DNA from: Jeotgalibacillus haloalkalitolerans
GTDB lineage: Bacteria > Bacillota > Bacilli > Bacillales > Jeotgalibacillaceae
Length of the DNA: 64,000 nucleotides
Reading direction: 5' to 3'
Assembly: GCF_034427455.1 (NCBI RefSeq)
Contig: NZ_JAXQNN010000002.1
Coordinates: 62,001 to 126,000, forward strand
The notes under the pieces were generated by a model, which had not been told where the DNA came from, made no database searches, and worked only from the letters and a program-made list of their open reading frames with translations. A program made the position numbers and the translations under genes. Below, in pieces: positions 50,515 through 56,466 of this stretch (positions are counted from its first letter, which is position 1; each line of letters starts with the position of its first letter).

Positions 50515-50829
50515 ATGCCATACGTAAAAAATTACGGTAAAACAGAAGACATTAACTTTCTGGCAAGCGCTAAATTCATCGCATTCACAGAAGAGGTGAG
50601 CGATTCAGGCGTAACCGCTAATGAACACGGCCGCAAAGTGGTTCCTGCTGGAACTGTATATCCTGCGAACGACGCAACAGCAAAAGGAATCCTATTCCAT
50701 GATGTAGATGTTACTGAAGGTCCTCAGCCGGGTTCAGTAATGGTCGAAGGTTATGTAATTGAAGCACGCCTGCCAGCAGCACCAACAGCAGAAGCAAAAA
50801 CAGCAATGACTGAAATCAAATACCGATAA
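50515..50829 (+). CDS. Putative head decoration protein
   Basis: 104 aa, beta-rich, glycine- and valine-rich with PAGTVYPANDATAKGILFHD. This is the pattern of lambda gpD-like or other capsid-decoration proteins next to E-type capsid genes. AGGAGA upstream. Function by position and composition. Confidence 0.65.
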   Translation: MPYVKNYGKTEDINFLASAKFIAFTEEVSDSGVTANEHGRKVVPAGTVYPANDATAKGILFHDVDVTEGPQPGSVMVEGYVIEARLPAAPTAEAKTAMTEIKYR

Positions 50830-50853
50830 TTCGATAAAAAAGGAGACGATCAC

Positions 50854-51876
50854 ATGCCAAACGTTTTAGAATTATTCAATCAAAGAGAGGTTCTTACTTA
50901 CCTTCAAAACCGTCAATTCCCTGCACTGCTTGGTGAAACACTCTTCCCTGAGGTAAAACGCCAGAGCCTTGAATTTGATCAGATCAAAGGAGGCAGCATG
51001 ATTCCGGTCACTGCAAGCGTTCATGCTTTTGATACAGAGGCAGAGATCGGCAGCCGCGAAGCAACTAAACAGGCACTTGAGCTTGCGCTGATTAAGCGTA
51101 AGATTCAACTGAAAGAAAAGGAGATCATCGCGCTTGAAAATCCACGTAACGATGCCGAGCAGCAATATCTGATGTCACAGGTATTCAATGATGTTGACAG
51201 ACTTGTTGCCGGTGTTAAATCTCGCGTTGAGCAGATGCGTATGGAAGCTCTTTCTTCAGGTACGGTTACGCTCGAAGAGAACGGACTGAGTGCTGTTATT
51301 AATTACGGCGTGCCTGCCGAAAATAAAGAGGCGCTTGCTGGTACTTCAGCATGGACTGATGAATCATCTGATCCAATCGCCGATTTAGAGCGTTGGGCTT
51401 CTGTTCTTAATGGGTCAGCAACTCGTGCACTTACTTCTAAAACCGTACTGAATGCGCTTCTGCGTCACCCAAAAGTGGTTGCTGCAATCTTTGGTTCAGG
51501 TTCTGGAAGAATTCCAACACGTGCTGATTTCAACGCATTCCTTGTTCAACAGGAACTGCCTCAGGTTGCTGTATATGACCACGTATTCCGCAAGCAAGCA
51601 GCAAACGGAACGTACACGCAGCACCGTTACTTCCCTAACAACAAGTTTGTTATGTTCGGTGAAGGTACGATGGGTGAAACAATTTACGGTCCGACTGCTG
51701 AAGAAATCCGCCTTGTTCGTGATCCTTCAATTGATGTAAACATGGTCGGCAACGTCCTGGCTATGGTTTATGAAGAGAACGTTGATCCAGTAAGCACATG
51801 GACAAAGGCAGTAGCTACTGCGCTTCCTTCATTCCCTGCTGCTGATGAAGTGTTCCAGGCTCAGCCAATCGCATAA
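50854..51876 (+). CDS. Major capsid protein (phage E family)
   Basis: 340 aa. HK97-fold capsid of the lambda gpE type: opening LELFNQREVLTYLQNRQFP, the PVTASVHAFDTEAEIGSRE block and KRKIQLKEKEIIALENPR. The C-terminal part has MVYEENVDPVSTWTKAVATA. AAAGGAGA upstream. A hairpin with a weak T tract follows directly, which may adjust the level of downstream messages. Confidence 0.9.
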   Translation: MPNVLELFNQREVLTYLQNRQFPALLGETLFPEVKRQSLEFDQIKGGSMIPVTASVHAFDTEAEIGSREATKQALELALIKRKIQLKEKEIIALENPRNDAEQQYLMSQVFNDVDRLVAGVKSRVEQMRMEALSSGTVTLEENGLSAVINYGVPAENKEALAGTSAWTDESSDPIADLERWASVLNGSATRALTSKTVLNALLRHPKVVAAIFGSGSGRIPTRADFNAFLVQQELPQVAVYDHVFRKQAANGTYTQHRYFPNNKFVMFGEGTMGETIYGPTAEEIRLVRDPSIDVNMVGNVLAMVYEENVDPVSTWTKAVATALPSFPAADEVFQAQPIA

Positions 51877-51888
51877 TAAAAAATCTGA

Positions 51889-51917
51889 GGGTCGCTTTTA
51901 TGCGGCCCTACTTTATT
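51889..51917 (+). terminator. Hairpin after the capsid gene
   Basis: GGGTCGC (51889-51895) pairs with GCGGCCC (51902-51908), one G.T, loop TTTTAT. The T tract after it is interrupted (TACTTTATT), so termination would be partial. It may also protect the capsid message 3' end. Confidence 0.55.
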
Positions 51918-51930
51918 GGAGGTTACGCAT

Positions 51931-52215
51931 ATGAAAGTCACAGTAAAAGATACAGCTGTTGTATATAACGGCGAAAGATACGAACCGAAAGCAAGCCTTG
52001 ATATCGCTGATAAGCACTTTAATGAAAACCTATTCGCAAAGTCTGAATCTGCAACGTCGTCTAATGATGAAGAGGCGGATTACTACGGCTTAACTGCTGA
52101 ACAGCTTGAAAAGGTGAGTAACGATAAGCTCAAGGCTTTCTTGGATAAGGAAGGCATCGAGTATAAATCATCTGATAAGAAAGAGGACTTTATCAATCTG
52201 ATCGTAGGAGAGTGA
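51931..52215 (+). CDS. HeH/LEM-domain head protein 1
   Basis: 94 aa from ATG 51931, GGAGG upstream. A beta N-terminal part (VKDTAVVYNGERYEPKA) and a C-terminal HeH/LEM-like helical hairpin (LEKVSNDKLKAFLDKEGIEY). The same hairpin recurs in the gene at 52558. In head-tail gene blocks such proteins are common; role not settled. Confidence 0.72.
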   Translation: MKVTVKDTAVVYNGERYEPKASLDIADKHFNENLFAKSESATSSNDEEADYYGLTAEQLEKVSNDKLKAFLDKEGIEYKSSDKKEDFINLIVGE

Positions 52216-52219
52216 TCTT

Positions 52220-52546
52220 ATGCCTCTTCTGGATGAAATTAAAACACTACCTGCTTTCTCTAACGGTAAACATGATGAGTTTTTAGCGTTCATGGTGCCG
52301 GCTCTTGAAGATTGGATTAAAGAATATTGCAATAACGAATTTGACAAGCTGCCAAACGGAGAAACAAAGTACCCCGGCGGCGTCAAAATCTTTATTGCAA
52401 AAGCCTGCGAACACAACATGACAAAGGCTGGTTTATCGTCAAGGTCGATGGGAACAGTGTCATATTCGTATGATTTAGAGTTTCCGGATAGCTTGAAAAT
52501 GTATCTCAGACCTTATCGAAAGCTGAAGTTTGTCAGACAAAGATAG
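52220..52546 (+). CDS. Head-tail connector protein (gp15/gp6-like)
   Basis: 108 aa. Helical protein with PALEDWIKEYCNNEF and PGGVKIFIAKACEHN, the pattern of connector proteins that sit under the portal (SPP1 gp15, HK97 gp6). Position right after the capsid genes agrees. GGAGAGTG upstream. Confidence 0.75.
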   Translation: MPLLDEIKTLPAFSNGKHDEFLAFMVPALEDWIKEYCNNEFDKLPNGETKYPGGVKIFIAKACEHNMTKAGLSSRSMGTVSYSYDLEFPDSLKMYLRPYRKLKFVRQR

Positions 52547-52557
52547 GAGGGTGAACG

Positions 52558-52845
52558 ATGATCAACATTGTCGGTCCAAAAGGACAGCGCCTGAGGGTCA
52601 CAGATCGTGCGTATCAAGAGATTTACAAAGATCAGGGGTATAAGTCAGTCGGTGATAAACCGTCTGAAAAAGAGGTCATACAGGCTGAATCTGAGGCAGA
52701 GGAAAGTACTGATTATTCACGGCAAACACCTGCCGCGCTCAGACGTGTGAAAAATGAGATGTTAACTGCTTATCTAAAAGAAAAGGGCGTTCAATATTCA
52801 GATGATGCCACCAAAAAGGATCTGATCCAACTGATTAAGGGGTGA
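52558..52845 (+). CDS. HeH/LEM-domain head protein 2
   Basis: 95 aa. N-terminal beta part (INIVGPKGQRLRVTDRAY), acidic linker, and the same HeH/LEM-like C terminus as the gene at 51931 (LRRVKNEMLTAYLKEKGVQY against LEKVSNDKLKAFLDKEGIEY). AGGAGGG upstream. Likely a duplicated module. Confidence 0.68.
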   Translation: MINIVGPKGQRLRVTDRAYQEIYKDQGYKSVGDKPSEKEVIQAESEAEESTDYSRQTPAALRRVKNEMLTAYLKEKGVQYSDDATKKDLIQLIKG

Positions 52846-52850
52846 TTGAT

Positions 52851-53186
52851 TTGGAAGAATTTCCACATGAAGTCATCTTTCAAGTGCATACAGAGCCTGT
52901 TTCAGACGGCGGTGGCGGTTATATTCCGGGCGGTTGGGTGAACGTTGATACAGATGACTTTTATGGATTTTTAGACACTCCAACGTCAAAAGAAATCTAC
53001 GAAGCTCATCAGCTGCAGCATCCATTTGACCGCAATCTCTACTACCCTTACAGAACCGACATTACGCCGAATATGCGTGTCGTATGCGAGGGTGAAACGT
53101 ATGAGCTTGTGAGTAAGCCGATGGATCAGGGCGGTCAGAATGAGATCATGAAGGTGCCTCTGAGGTTGGTGAAGGCTGGTGGCTAG
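52851..53186 (+). CDS. Head-closure / head-tail adaptor protein
   Basis: 111 aa from TTG 52851 after AAGGGGTGAT; GTG 52842 overlaps that site. Beta-rich with GFLDTPTSKEIYEAHQL and YRTDITPNMRVVCEGETYEL, matching SPP1 gp16-like adaptor families that close the head after packaging. It overlaps the gp10 gene by 8 nt. Confidence 0.72.
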   Translation: MEEFPHEVIFQVHTEPVSDGGGGYIPGGWVNVDTDDFYGFLDTPTSKEIYEAHQLQHPFDRNLYYPYRTDITPNMRVVCEGETYELVSKPMDQGGQNEIMKVPLRLVKAGG

Positions 53187-53417
53187 GAGAGCACAGGTAT
53201 CAGTCGGAAATCGATTGCTTGAAAGAGCTCTCAGGCAGTATGGTGATGACATCATTGACGAGGTTAAGAAAATTGTAGTTGAAACAACCGAAATAATTTA
53301 TAACCAAGTTATTTCACTTATGCAGGAAGATGACGGTAACCTGAAGCAATCAACAACATTTGAGATATCTGCAGATGGTTTAAGTGGAAAGGTGGAAATA
53401 ACAGCACATTATGCGGT
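53179..53417 (+). CDS. HK97 gp10-like head-tail protein, exon 1
   Basis: First 79 codons plus two bases of a 144-aa protein interrupted by a group I intron. Starts at GTG 53179. It holds the helical N terminus (LLERALRQYGDDIIDEVKKI) and the strand VEITAHYAV that should lead into the family's Y-V-x-Y-G-T-G motif. The exon ends at T53417. Unspliced, translation would run on for 13 intron codons to a stop at 53457 and give a truncated protein. Confidence 0.82.
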
Positions 53418-53495
53418 AAAACGTATGCCGCCTTCATTGGTAACAATGAATGTTTAAGAATCGGGGAAAATCGGTGAAAGTCTTTATTTGTAAAC

Positions 53496-53525
53496 TTGTT
53501 TATTGATTGCGGAACAGGGTATAAT
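53496..53525 (+). promoter_or_regulatory. Promoter-like sequence for the homing endonuclease
   Basis: TTGTTT at 53496-53501, 18-bp spacer, TATAAT at 53520-53525, 22 bp before the endonuclease ATG. The long frame opening at 53496 coincides with this -35 and is not the coding start. Confidence 0.5.
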
Positions 53526-53546
53526 ATCACAAAGGGGTGGTATTAT

Positions 53547-54218
53547 ATGGCTGAGAAACGCAATGAAAAAGGACAATTTATAAAAGGGGAAAGTTTGAAA
53601 GATTTAACGGGGAAAAAATTCGGAAGGTTGACGGTTTTAGGGCTATCCGAGAAGCGTGTAGGCAGGAAAACTTATTGGGATGTAATATGTGAATGTGGTA
53701 ATAAGAAGACTTTACGCAGCGACAGTTTGCAAAGCTCAACCAAATCATGTGGGTGTTTAAGAGACGAAAAAGCTGCATTGAATGTTGTGAAAAACCACAA
53801 ACACAAAGATTCCGGTTCGCATTTACATTATCTTTGGATAAGAATGAAACAAAGATGTTATAATCCTAAAACTAAGCGTTTCGAGGACTACGGAGGTAGA
53901 GGTATTTCTGTTTGTGAAGAATGGAGAAACAGCTATGAAGTCTTTAAAAATTGGGCTCTCGAAAACGGATACAAAGAAGGTCTCTCTATTGAGAGAAATG
54001 ACGTTAACGGAAACTATACCCCTGAAAATTGTTCTTGGATAGAGCATAGTGAACAAGCTAACAATAGGAGAACGACTGTATGGGTGGAATTTCAAGGAGA
54101 AAGGTTGAACTTGATGCAATGGTCTAAAAAGCTGGGAATTAACTATGGCACATTGGCTTCAAGATATAATAGGAGTGGAATGAGACCCCCAGAGTTGTTT
54201 TATCCGGTTAAAAGATAA
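53547..54218 (+). CDS. Intron-encoded HNH homing endonuclease
   Basis: 223 aa from ATG 53547 after AAAGGGGTGG. N-terminal module LTGKKFGRLTVLG ... W-x-V-x-CECGN ... SCGC resembles a conserved zinc-ribbon-like domain of phage HNH proteins. The nuclease part has RCYNPKTKRFEDYGGRGISV, then LSIERNDVNGNYTPENCSW and SEQANNRRTT, the HNH/HNN-like block of this homing family. A C-terminal helix-turn-helix (MQWSKKLGINYGTLASRYN) probably reads DNA. It should cut intronless gp10 genes and spread the intron. Looped out of the intron core, probably from P5. Confidence 0.85.
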   Translation: MAEKRNEKGQFIKGESLKDLTGKKFGRLTVLGLSEKRVGRKTYWDVICECGNKKTLRSDSLQSSTKSCGCLRDEKAALNVVKNHKHKDSGSHLHYLWIRMKQRCYNPKTKRFEDYGGRGISVCEEWRNSYEVFKNWALENGYKEGLSIERNDVNGNYTPENCSWIEHSEQANNRRTTVWVEFQGERLNLMQWSKKLGINYGTLASRYNRSGMRPPELFYPVKR

Positions 54219-54305
54219 CACCGAGGTAACTGAATAGATCGCGAAAGGCTATTCAGCACCGTAGAGCGTACCGGGTGAATAAATATAATCCCGGCAAGAG
54301 TCCCC

Positions 54306-54330
54306 GACAACCAATCAGGTTGTCTTTTTT
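54306..54330 (+). terminator. Intrinsic terminator embedded in the intron core
   Basis: GACAACC (54306-54312) with GGTTGTC (54318-54324), perfect 7-bp stem, AATCA loop, then TTTTTT (54325-54330). It uses the same bases as P8 5' (54308-54315) and the last two bases of P3 3'. It would end the endonuclease message and cannot coexist with the splicing fold. Confidence 0.75.
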
Positions 54331-54408
54331 ATTGGTTGAAAATGTACGCCGAACTTGCTGGCGACAGTAAGAAGCAGAGGATAAAAAGCCACTGCGATAA
54401 CAAATTTG

Positions 54409-54604
54409 ATACGTGAATTACGGAACAGGCGTTCATGCAGAGGGACCCGGAGGAAGTAGAGCTGAGGAAATACCGTGGGTGTATTTCTCTGAGAAGTTAA
54501 ACCGTTTTGTTTTAACGTACGGAATGAAAGCTCAACCCTTCTGGGAGCCTGCTATTGATGCCGGGCGCAGACATTTCTCTAAACGGATGAAAGGATTGGG
54601 GTGA
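54409..54604 (+). CDS. HK97 gp10-like head-tail protein, exon 2
   Basis: Completes the gp10-type protein. After splicing, GT+A makes valine and the frame continues Y-V-N-Y-G-T-G, then IPWVYFSEKLNRFVLTYGMKAQPF and a basic C terminus. Y-G-T-G and the aromatic-rich KAQPFWEPA block are family hallmarks. On its own, the first possible start is GTG 54413 without a ribosome-binding site, which supports expression by splicing. Confidence 0.82.
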
Positions 54605-54608
54605 TTAG

Positions 54609-55013
54609 ATGGCAATACAGACAGCGATATGGGAACTGCAGCAGGCTTTATTCGGTCGGTTAAACACTGACGCGCCTCTGAACAGTTTAATTTTAGGTGT
54701 ATATGACTATGTTCCATCTGACACCGCATTCCCTTATATTCAGATCGGAGAACCACGTCAGGCGCCGTTTGCTGATAAGTCATCCTATGGTGAAGAGTTA
54801 TCACTGATCATCCACACATGGTCAACAGCTTACGGAAATAGAGAGTCATATCTCATTATCAACGCAGTCATTAAATCATTATTTGGTCAACCACTCGAAT
54901 TGTCGGGTGGTTTTTCTATTGTCAAAATGGATGATCCTTCTTTTGACGTCATTGATGACATCGACGGAGTTAAAAGACACGGGATTATCAGATTAAAATT
55001 CTATCTAAAATAA
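54609..55013 (+). CDS. Tail terminator / completion protein (DUF3168)
   Basis: 134 aa. IQTAIWELQQALFGRLNTDA opening and FPYIQIGEPRQAPF, typical of DUF3168 proteins (lambda gpU / SPP1 gp17 class) that cap the tail tube for joining to the head. Starts 4 nt after the gp10 exon. Confidence 0.82.
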   Translation: MAIQTAIWELQQALFGRLNTDAPLNSLILGVYDYVPSDTAFPYIQIGEPRQAPFADKSSYGEELSLIIHTWSTAYGNRESYLIINAVIKSLFGQPLELSGGFSIVKMDDPSFDVIDDIDGVKRHGIIRLKFYLK

Positions 55014-55025
55014 GGAGGCAACAAC

Positions 55026-55553
55026 ATGCCGAAATCAGGTAAAAAATCAATCCTCATGGTTCAACGCACAAGCGCTGCTGAAGGCGCTGCTGGTTCACTT
55101 CTCGGACACCTTACCGAGCACTCTCACTCGAAGGAAAACGAACTACAGTCAGAGCAGACGAAGTTCGGCCGCATTGTTGTTTACGGTAACAGCTCAGAGT
55201 CATTTGACATTACAGCTTATCACGAGACATCGGACGCGGGGCAGAATGCTGTTGTGGAAGCGCTTGACAACGAAGAGCAAATTAAGCTGTGGGAAATTAA
55301 CACTGAACTTAATGAAAACGGTAAACACGATGCCTTATTTGCTTATTGCCTTGTTGAAAATACTGAAAAATCATCACCAACTGATGGATTTGAAGAACTA
55401 ACTTCGACGCTGCAGGTTTATGGTAAGTCGCAGAAAGGCGAGCTGGATCCACTGCCGCCAGAAGTTATTGAATTCGCTCAGTACGGTTTTGAAACGCCGG
55501 GCGAGACAACCGGGGAATTCCCTAATCAGCAGGACGCAGTGCCAGCAGAATAA
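55026..55553 (+). CDS. Major tail (tube) protein, TP901-1 type
   Basis: 175 aa. MPKSGKKSILMVQRTSAAEGAA opening shortened here to the family's start pattern; the segment SFDITAYHETSDAGQNAVVEA and DALFAYCLVENTEKS are typical of TP901-1-like tube proteins. AAGGAGGC upstream. A terminator hairpin follows, then the G/T chaperones and tape measure, the normal tail order. Confidence 0.85.
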   Translation: MPKSGKKSILMVQRTSAAEGAAGSLLGHLTEHSHSKENELQSEQTKFGRIVVYGNSSESFDITAYHETSDAGQNAVVEALDNEEQIKLWEINTELNENGKHDALFAYCLVENTEKSSPTDGFEELTSTLQVYGKSQKGELDPLPPEVIEFAQYGFETPGETTGEFPNQQDAVPAE

Positions 55554-55559
55554 TCACGA

Positions 55560-55585
55560 GAGCGAGGGAGACCTTGCTCTTTTTT
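55560..55585 (+). terminator. Terminator after the major tail protein gene
   Basis: GAGCGAGG (55560-55567) with CCTTGCTC (55572-55579), one G.T, GAGA tetraloop, then six T. Should reduce transcription of downstream tail genes relative to the abundant tube protein. Confidence 0.78.
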
Positions 55586-55618
55586 CATACTTAATTTTAA
55601 AACTCAGGAGGAATTGAC

Positions 55619-56101
55619 ATGCCAGCATACTTAAACATTGACGGAAGAGAATACGAAGCGAAACTGAGCTTTGCCTTTGAAAAACTTGCAGATGCGAAAC
55701 ACTCACAAAAGACTGATGACGGTGAAGATATGGGCGGCTTCAGAACCATTTATATGAATCTGCTTGAAATCTCTACGAAGCACCTTGTGGCTTTCTGGGA
55801 ATGCGCGCTTGCTCATTCGAAAGATAAAATCACGACTAATCAGATCGAAGCAGCGCTTGAAAAAGTCATTGAAGAAGATGGTGACACTGACCGCGTATTC
55901 AGAGATGCGTATAACGCGATTGACGATGCGGCTTTTTTCAAGAAACGAGCTCAGAACTTCTGGAAAGACTTAGAGCTCATGAAGAACGCTGGAGATACGG
56001 ACGAAGAGAAGGAACAGCACAAGCAGATGTACGATCGAATGATTCAAGCACGAAACGAAATGAAGGGCAACGTCCAGGACCACGAAGATCAGACGGAATA
56101 G
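55619..56101 (+). CDS. Tail assembly chaperone G
   Basis: 160 aa. Helical acidic protein with LNIDGREYEAKLSFAFEKLA opening, as in siphophage gpG-type chaperones that coat the tape measure during assembly. AGGAGG upstream. The gene contains a -1 frameshift signal at 55933-55978, and a second frame is open from 55924 through 56466, so a longer G-T protein of about 282 aa is expected. Confidence 0.82.
   Translation: MPAYLNIDGREYEAKLSFAFEKLADAKHSQKTDDGEDMGGFRTIYMNLLEISTKHLVAFWECALAHSKDKITTNQIEAALEKVIEEDGDTDRVFRDAYNAIDDAAFFKKRAQNFWKDLELMKNAGDTDEEKEQHKQMYDRMIQARNEMKGNVQDHEDQTE
55933..55978 (+). promoter_or_regulatory. Programmed -1 ribosomal frameshift signal
   Basis: Heptamer T TTT TTC at 55933-55939 in the correct phase, a 7-nt spacer, then GAGCTC (55947-55952) able to pair with GAGCTC (55973-55978). 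The -1 frame has a stop at 55921-55923 just upstream and none afterwards until 56464. Confidence 0.62.
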
Positions 56102-56112
56102 ACCATGATCAG

Positions 56113-56466
56113 TTGATGGTAGATGCAGCTCATTATCTTCAGATATATGATCCTGAGTTGATTTACTCCTGGACACCGAGAGAGTTTAAGAACTTCATCA
56201 AAGGTGCTCAGCATCGAATGATTGACGATTATGAAAAGATGGCAAAGTCAGCCTTCTATCACCGTTACGCCATGAATGCAAAGAACGCGAAAGAGAAGAA
56301 GCTCTTTGATGCTGATAAGGCCCGTAAACGATTAGATGCAGGGTCGGAGGATTGGAAAGACTCTCGTAAGCCTTCAGTATCCATTGATAAATACCGAAAA
56401 GCAAAAGAAGCGATGGACAAATACATGAAATCAATCAGTAAGGAGGGAAAAGCGGATGAGGCCTGA
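56113..56466 (+). CDS. Tail assembly chaperone T domain (frameshift extension)
   Basis: About 117 codons from the first possible start (TTG 56113), but likely translated as the C-terminal part of a G-T fusion. The frame is open back to 55924 and there is no good ribosome-binding site before 56113 or ATG 56116. LIYSWTPREFKNFIKGAQHR resembles the T domains that bind the tube protein. It overlaps the tape-measure start by 11 nt. Confidence 0.75.
   Translation: MMVDAAHYLQIYDPELIYSWTPREFKNFIKGAQHRMIDDYEKMAKSAFYHRYAMNAKNAKEKKLFDADKARKRLDAGSEDWKDSRKPSVSIDKYRKAKEAMDKYMKSISKEGKADEA

Larger units (their letters stand above)
53418..54408 (+). mobile_element. Group I intron (991 nt) with HNH homing endonuclease
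   Basis: P1: exon GCGGT (53413-53417) pairs with GCCGC (53427-53431), giving U.G at the splice site. P10: ACGTAT (53421-53426) is complementary to exon-2 ATACGT (54409-54414). P2: CATTG-GTAA-CAATG (53435-53448). P3: TCGGGGA (53461-53467) with TCCCCGA (54301-54307). P7: GCGTAC (54266-54271) with GTACGC (54344-54349). P8: CAACCAAT (54308-54315) with ATTGGTTG (54331-54338). A P6-like hairpin is at 54230-54256, and the last base is the expected G. Removal restores an open gp10 frame. Confidence 0.9.

Noticed and set aside
53496-53546. Upstream start of the HNH gene at 53496
   Set aside because: The extension covers the promoter-like elements and the AAAGGGGTGG site; ATG 53547 is correctly spaced from that site.
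56060-56116. Frameshift at the very end of gpG
   Set aside because: No X XXY YYZ heptamer in phase is present there; the only canonical one in the open window is at 55933.
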